Source of the DNA: Microbacterium sp. C5A9
GTDB lineage: Bacteria > Actinomycetota > Actinomycetes > Actinomycetales > Microbacteriaceae
NCBI RefSeq assembly: GCF_022627955.1
Contig: NZ_JABXGD010000004.1
Location: 1-64,000, forward strand
Direction: 5' to 3'
Length of the DNA: 64,000 nt
Positions 61,434-64,000 of this stretch are shown one piece after another (within the stretch, counting starts at the first letter, position 1; each line of letters starts with the position of its first letter). The notes beneath the pieces are model-generated. The model worked only from the letters and a program-made list of their open reading frames with translations. It ran no database searches and was not told the origin of the DNA. The translations under genes and the position numbers were made by a program.

Positions 61434-63037
61434 CGCGCTGCCTCCTTGTCGGTCGTGTGGCCGATGGTATCCGGCAGTGCGCCGTCGGCGTCGTCGAGGG
61501 TGTCCGCGGCAGCCTCCACCCCGTGAGCGGCGATCACATCCACGATCACCTGGGCTGTCACGTCGGGGCCGTTCTGGATCTCGCCGATCTTGCGGTGGTC
61601 CTTGAGCACCACGATCCGCTCGGAGAGCCGCACGACCTCTTCGAGCTCCGACGAGATGAACACGACAGCGACACCGTCTTCCGCGAGCTCGGCCACTGCC
61701 TCCTGTATCTCCGCCTTCGCGCCCACATCGATGCCGCGCGTCGGCTCGTCGAGGATCAGCAGCTCGGGCTGCGTCGCGAGCCAGCGCCCGAGCAGCACCT
61801 TCTGCTGGTTGCCGCCGGAGAGGTTCTTGATCATCCGATCGGGGTCTGCCGGCCTGACGTTGAACTGCGCGATGTAGCGGTCGACGATCACATCCTGCTC
61901 CTTGCGGCTCATCGGCCGCGCCCAGCCCCGCTCAGCCTGCACCGCCAGGATGATGTTCTCGCGCACGGTCAGGTCTCCGATGATCCCCTCGTCACGGCGG
62001 TTCTCGGTCGAGAACGCGATCCGACGAGGCAGCGCGTCGGCGGGAGAGCGCAGGTCGACTGTGCGGCCGTGCAGTTCGAGCGTCCCCTCGTCGGCGCGAT
62101 CTGCCCCGTAGAGCAGCCGGGCGAGCTCGGTGCGCCCGGAGCCCAACAGACCGGCGAAGCCGATCACCTCGCCGGGGAGGATGTCGAGGTCGGTCGCTTC
62201 GACCGCGCCCCGTCTCGCGATACCGGATGCCGCGAGCAGCGGCTTCTCGTCGGCGTCTCGCGGTGCGCGACGGCGGTTGCCCCCCAGCGACGTGAGCGCG
62301 TCGAGGTCCTTGCCGATCATGGTCGAGATGAGGGCGTGGCGGTCGAGGTCTCGGGTGAGGTACTCGCCCTCGTACCGTCCGTTGCGCAGCACCGTCAGTC
62401 GGTCGCTGATCGCATAGACCTGGTCGAGGAAGTGCGAGACGAAGAGGATCGCGACACCCTGGTCGCGCAGCGCCCGGATCACGGTGAAGAGCCCCTCGAC
62501 CTCCGCGGCGTCGAGGCTGGAGGTCGGCTCGTCGAGAATGAGCACCTTGGCCTTGATCGCCATCGCTCGACTGATCGCGACGAGTTGCTGCATGGCGATC
62601 GACAGAGTCGAGAGCGGTCGGCGCGTGTCGAGGCGCCCGAGTCCGAGCCGATCGAGGGCTTCGGTCGCGGCGCGATGCGTGGCCGCCCAGTTGATGCCGA
62701 ACACACCTCGCAGCTCGTGGCCGAGCATCACGTTCTCACCGATCGACAGGTTCGGGGCGAGGTTGACTTCTTGGTACACCGTCGAGATCCCGGCATCCTG
62801 CGCGTCCCCCGCTACGCCGAAGCTGCGCTCCTGACCTGCGACGACGATCGACCCGGAGTCGATCCGGTAGACACCGGTCAGGGCTTTGATCAGGGTCGAT
62901 TTTCCGGCGCCGTTCTCTCCCATGAGCGCGTGGACCTCGCCCGGGAAAAGCCGGAAATCGACCCCGTCGAGGGCTTTCACGCCAGGGAACTCGATCGAGA
63001 TCCCGCGCATCTCGACGATGGGCAGTGCTTCGTTCAT
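61430..63037 (-). CDS. furanose-sugar ABC importer ATPase, YtfR-like
   Basis: 535 residues with two fused ATPase domains, as in MglA/RbsA/YtfR. First domain: Walker A GENGAGKSTLIKALTG and Walker B VLILDEPTSSLD. Second domain: degenerate P-loop GLLGSGRTELARLLYG, signature LSGGNQQKVLLGRWLA and LLILDEPTRGIDVG. C-terminal 40 residues are a polar tail (TLDDADGALPDTIGHTTD). It drives import by the two adjacent permeases. It is coupled to ytfT by a 4-bp overlap and follows the SBP gene by 95 bp. Confidence 0.93.
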   Translation of the reverse strand: MNEALPIVEMRGISIEFPGVKALDGVDFRLFPGEVHALMGENGAGKSTLIKALTGVYRIDSGSIVVAGQERSFGVAGDAQDAGISTVYQEVNLAPNLSIGENVMLGHELRGVFGINWAATHRAATEALDRLGLGRLDTRRPLSTLSIAMQQLVAISRAMAIKAKVLILDEPTSSLDAAEVEGLFTVIRALRDQGVAILFVSHFLDQVYAISDRLTVLRNGRYEGEYLTRDLDRHALISTMIGKDLDALTSLGGNRRRAPRDADEKPLLAASGIARRGAVEATDLDILPGEVIGFAGLLGSGRTELARLLYGADRADEGTLELHGRTVDLRSPADALPRRIAFSTENRRDEGIIGDLTVRENIILAVQAERGWARPMSRKEQDVIVDRYIAQFNVRPADPDRMIKNLSGGNQQKVLLGRWLATQPELLILDEPTRGIDVGAKAEIQEAVAELAEDGVAVVFISSELEEVVRLSERIVVLKDHRKIGEIQNGPDVTAQVIVDVIAAHGVEAAADTLDDADGALPDTIGHTTDKEAAR

Positions 63038-63132
63038 CGCTGTCTCTCCGTCTGCAGAACCCGGGTGGCGCAGTGCTCCCGCCCCACCCGGGCTCGCTGC
63101 CGGATCACTCCGGCGTCGGGTTCGGTGCTCGG

Positions 63133-64000
63133 TCAGTACTTGCGGTCGGCGAGCACGGCCTGGGCCGCCTCGGCCGAGTCAAACGCCTCGCTGGGGACGA
63201 CGATGTACGAGTCGACGTCCTCGCCCGCGAGGGCCTTCTCGACGACCTCGAGTGCGGTCTCCCCGAACAGCGGGTTGTACTCGTGCACGTAGCTGAGCTG
63301 GCCGTCAGCGAGCGCCTGCATGGCGTTCTTCGTACCGTCGATCGTGGCGATCTTGACATCCTCACCCACGACGAGGCCGGCCTCCTCGGCAGCCTGAGCG
63401 GCTCCGAGACCCATCTCGTCGTTCTGTGCGAACACGAGCTGGATGTCGTTGCCCGAGGACTTCAGCATGGTCTCGAACACGCTCTTGCCCTCTTCGGCCG
63501 ACCAGTTCGCGGTCTGCGCGTCGAGCTTGGTGAGCGACGAGTCGCCGAGCCCCTCGTCGAATCCGGTGTTGCGCTCGTTCACGACGCCGACGCCCGCCGG
63601 CCCCTCGAGCACGACGTAGTTGCCGCCGTCGGGGAACGTGGCGGCGGCCCAGGTGCCGACCTCCTTCGCGACCTCGACGTTGTCGGGGGCGATGCGGGTC
63701 ACATACAGGCTGTCGTCGTCGGGCTCGATGCCGCGGTCGAGCAGGATCACGGGGATCTCCGCCTCCTGTGCGCGCTTGAGCGAGTCCTCCCAGCCGGAGG
63801 CCTCGGTGGCCGACAGCAGGATGACATCGACGCCCTCGTCGACGAACGACGTGAACGCGTCGATCTGCGACTTCTGGTCGAGGTTGGTGGCGGGTGCGTA
63901 CTTGAGGTCGTATCCGGCATCTTCGGTGAAGGTGTCCTGGATGTTCTGCTCGTTGGCCTCACGCCACGCACCCTCGGGACCGACGGCGACGAAGCCGACG
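63133..64000 (-). CDS. furanose-sugar substrate-binding protein, YtfQ-like (5' end outside window)
   Basis: The frame is open from 63999 to the stop at 63133, so the protein's N-terminus and signal peptide lie beyond the window. The visible 288 residues form a family-2 periplasmic-binding fold: VGFVAVGPEGAWREANEQNI, FVDEGVDVILLSATEASGWE, IPVILLDRGIEPDDDSLYVT, VFAQNDEMGLGAAQAAEEAG (all ligand-contact loops). The EGAWR and SATEASGWE words are as in YtfQ, the galactofuranose/arabinofuranose receptor. First gene of the importer set. An internal ATG at 63750 is not the start. Confidence 0.88.
   Translation of the reverse strand, partial: VGFVAVGPEGAWREANEQNIQDTFTEDAGYDLKYAPATNLDQKSQIDAFTSFVDEGVDVILLSATEASGWEDSLKRAQEAEIPVILLDRGIEPDDDSLYVTRIAPDNVEVAKEVGTWAAATFPDGGNYVVLEGPAGVGVVNERNTGFDEGLGDSSLTKLDAQTANWSAEEGKSVFETMLKSSGNDIQLVFAQNDEMGLGAAQAAEEAGLVVGEDVKIATIDGTKNAMQALADGQLSYVHEYNPLFGETALEVVEKALAGEDVDSYIVVPSEAFDSAEAAQAVLADRKY

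Noticed and set aside
63133..63750. A complete short sugar-binding gene starting at 63750
   Set aside because: The same frame is open and homologous up to the window edge; the ATG is internal and the gene is simply cut by the window.
1..64000. tRNA genes and complete rRNA genes
   Set aside because: No cloverleaf with a conserved TTCRANYC arm and no rRNA body sequence was recognised; only the rRNA leader is present.

Overview
The window is a dense, GC-rich bacterial chromosome segment with long genes, many 1-4 bp stop/start overlaps, GTG starts and LacI/ROK/MarR control. Gene content (actinobacterial rRNA leader box, WXG-type secretion substrates, DUF1684, GH127/GH42, ETF) and the codon bias point to an actinobacterium of the Microbacteriaceae, most likely Microbacterium. 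This assignment is inferred from style and gene content, not from a search.

Layout. 1-415: leader and two tandem promoters of an rRNA operon that runs left out of the window, plus the terminator of the next operon. 416-3807: sugar-type MFS carrier, YdjC-family carbohydrate deacetylase and ROK regulator (minus). 3981-6228: Lrp regulator, PuuB-like FAD oxidoreductase and cupin (plus). 6423-15305: mixed genes, including two membrane or lipoproteins, three alpha/beta hydrolases, an orphan beta-class DNA methyltransferase overlapping a lipoate-ligase-like gene, DUF1684 and CutC. 15367-17641: MarR-controlled MFS exporter and a repeat-rich acidic protein. 17788-25829: arginine/ornithine/proline breakdown (ArgZ-like arginine hydrolase, RocD, PutA), interrupted by a small membrane-protein/XRE/alcohol-dehydrogenase operon with twin operators and by a cluster of 29-bp repeats. 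25905-31548: SDR, thioesterase, GNAT, and an etfB-etfA-cytochrome b operon. 31659-37200: MarR, a YdeI-like protein, and a valine/branched acyl-CoA degradation set (mmsA, acyl-CoA dehydrogenase, mmsB, enoyl-CoA hydratase). 37389-40438: GH42 beta-galactosidase and aldo/keto reductase. 40630-41790: a putative nuclease gene enclosed by two 58-bp palindromic direct repeats, which looks like an inserted cassette. 41808-43718: thiolase and an ABM/membrane protein. 43729-64000: L-arabinose and arabino-oligosaccharide utilisation (araDBA-galM, two LacI regulators, an SBP/permease importer with GH127 arabinofuranosidase, and a YtfQ-YtfR-YtfT-YjfF furanose importer). A three-gene T7SS-type toxin module (57016-59116) sits inside it.

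How it fits together. The right third forms a likely arabinan-side-chain pathway: oligosaccharides enter by the SBP importer (no ATPase gene is present here), GH127 releases L-arabinose, free furanose arabinose may enter by the Ytf system, and AraA/AraB/AraD make xylulose 5-phosphate. The nitrogen branch converts arginine to ornithine, pyrroline-5-carboxylate and glutamate. ETF accepts electrons from acyl-CoA dehydrogenase and may pass them to the co-transcribed cytochrome b. About ten genes carry a -10-like hexamer 6-7 nt before the start codon, implying common leaderless transcripts. The most unusual items are the repeat-flanked nuclease cassette, the toxin trio, the etf-cytochrome operon and the inverted clusters of 29-bp repeats.
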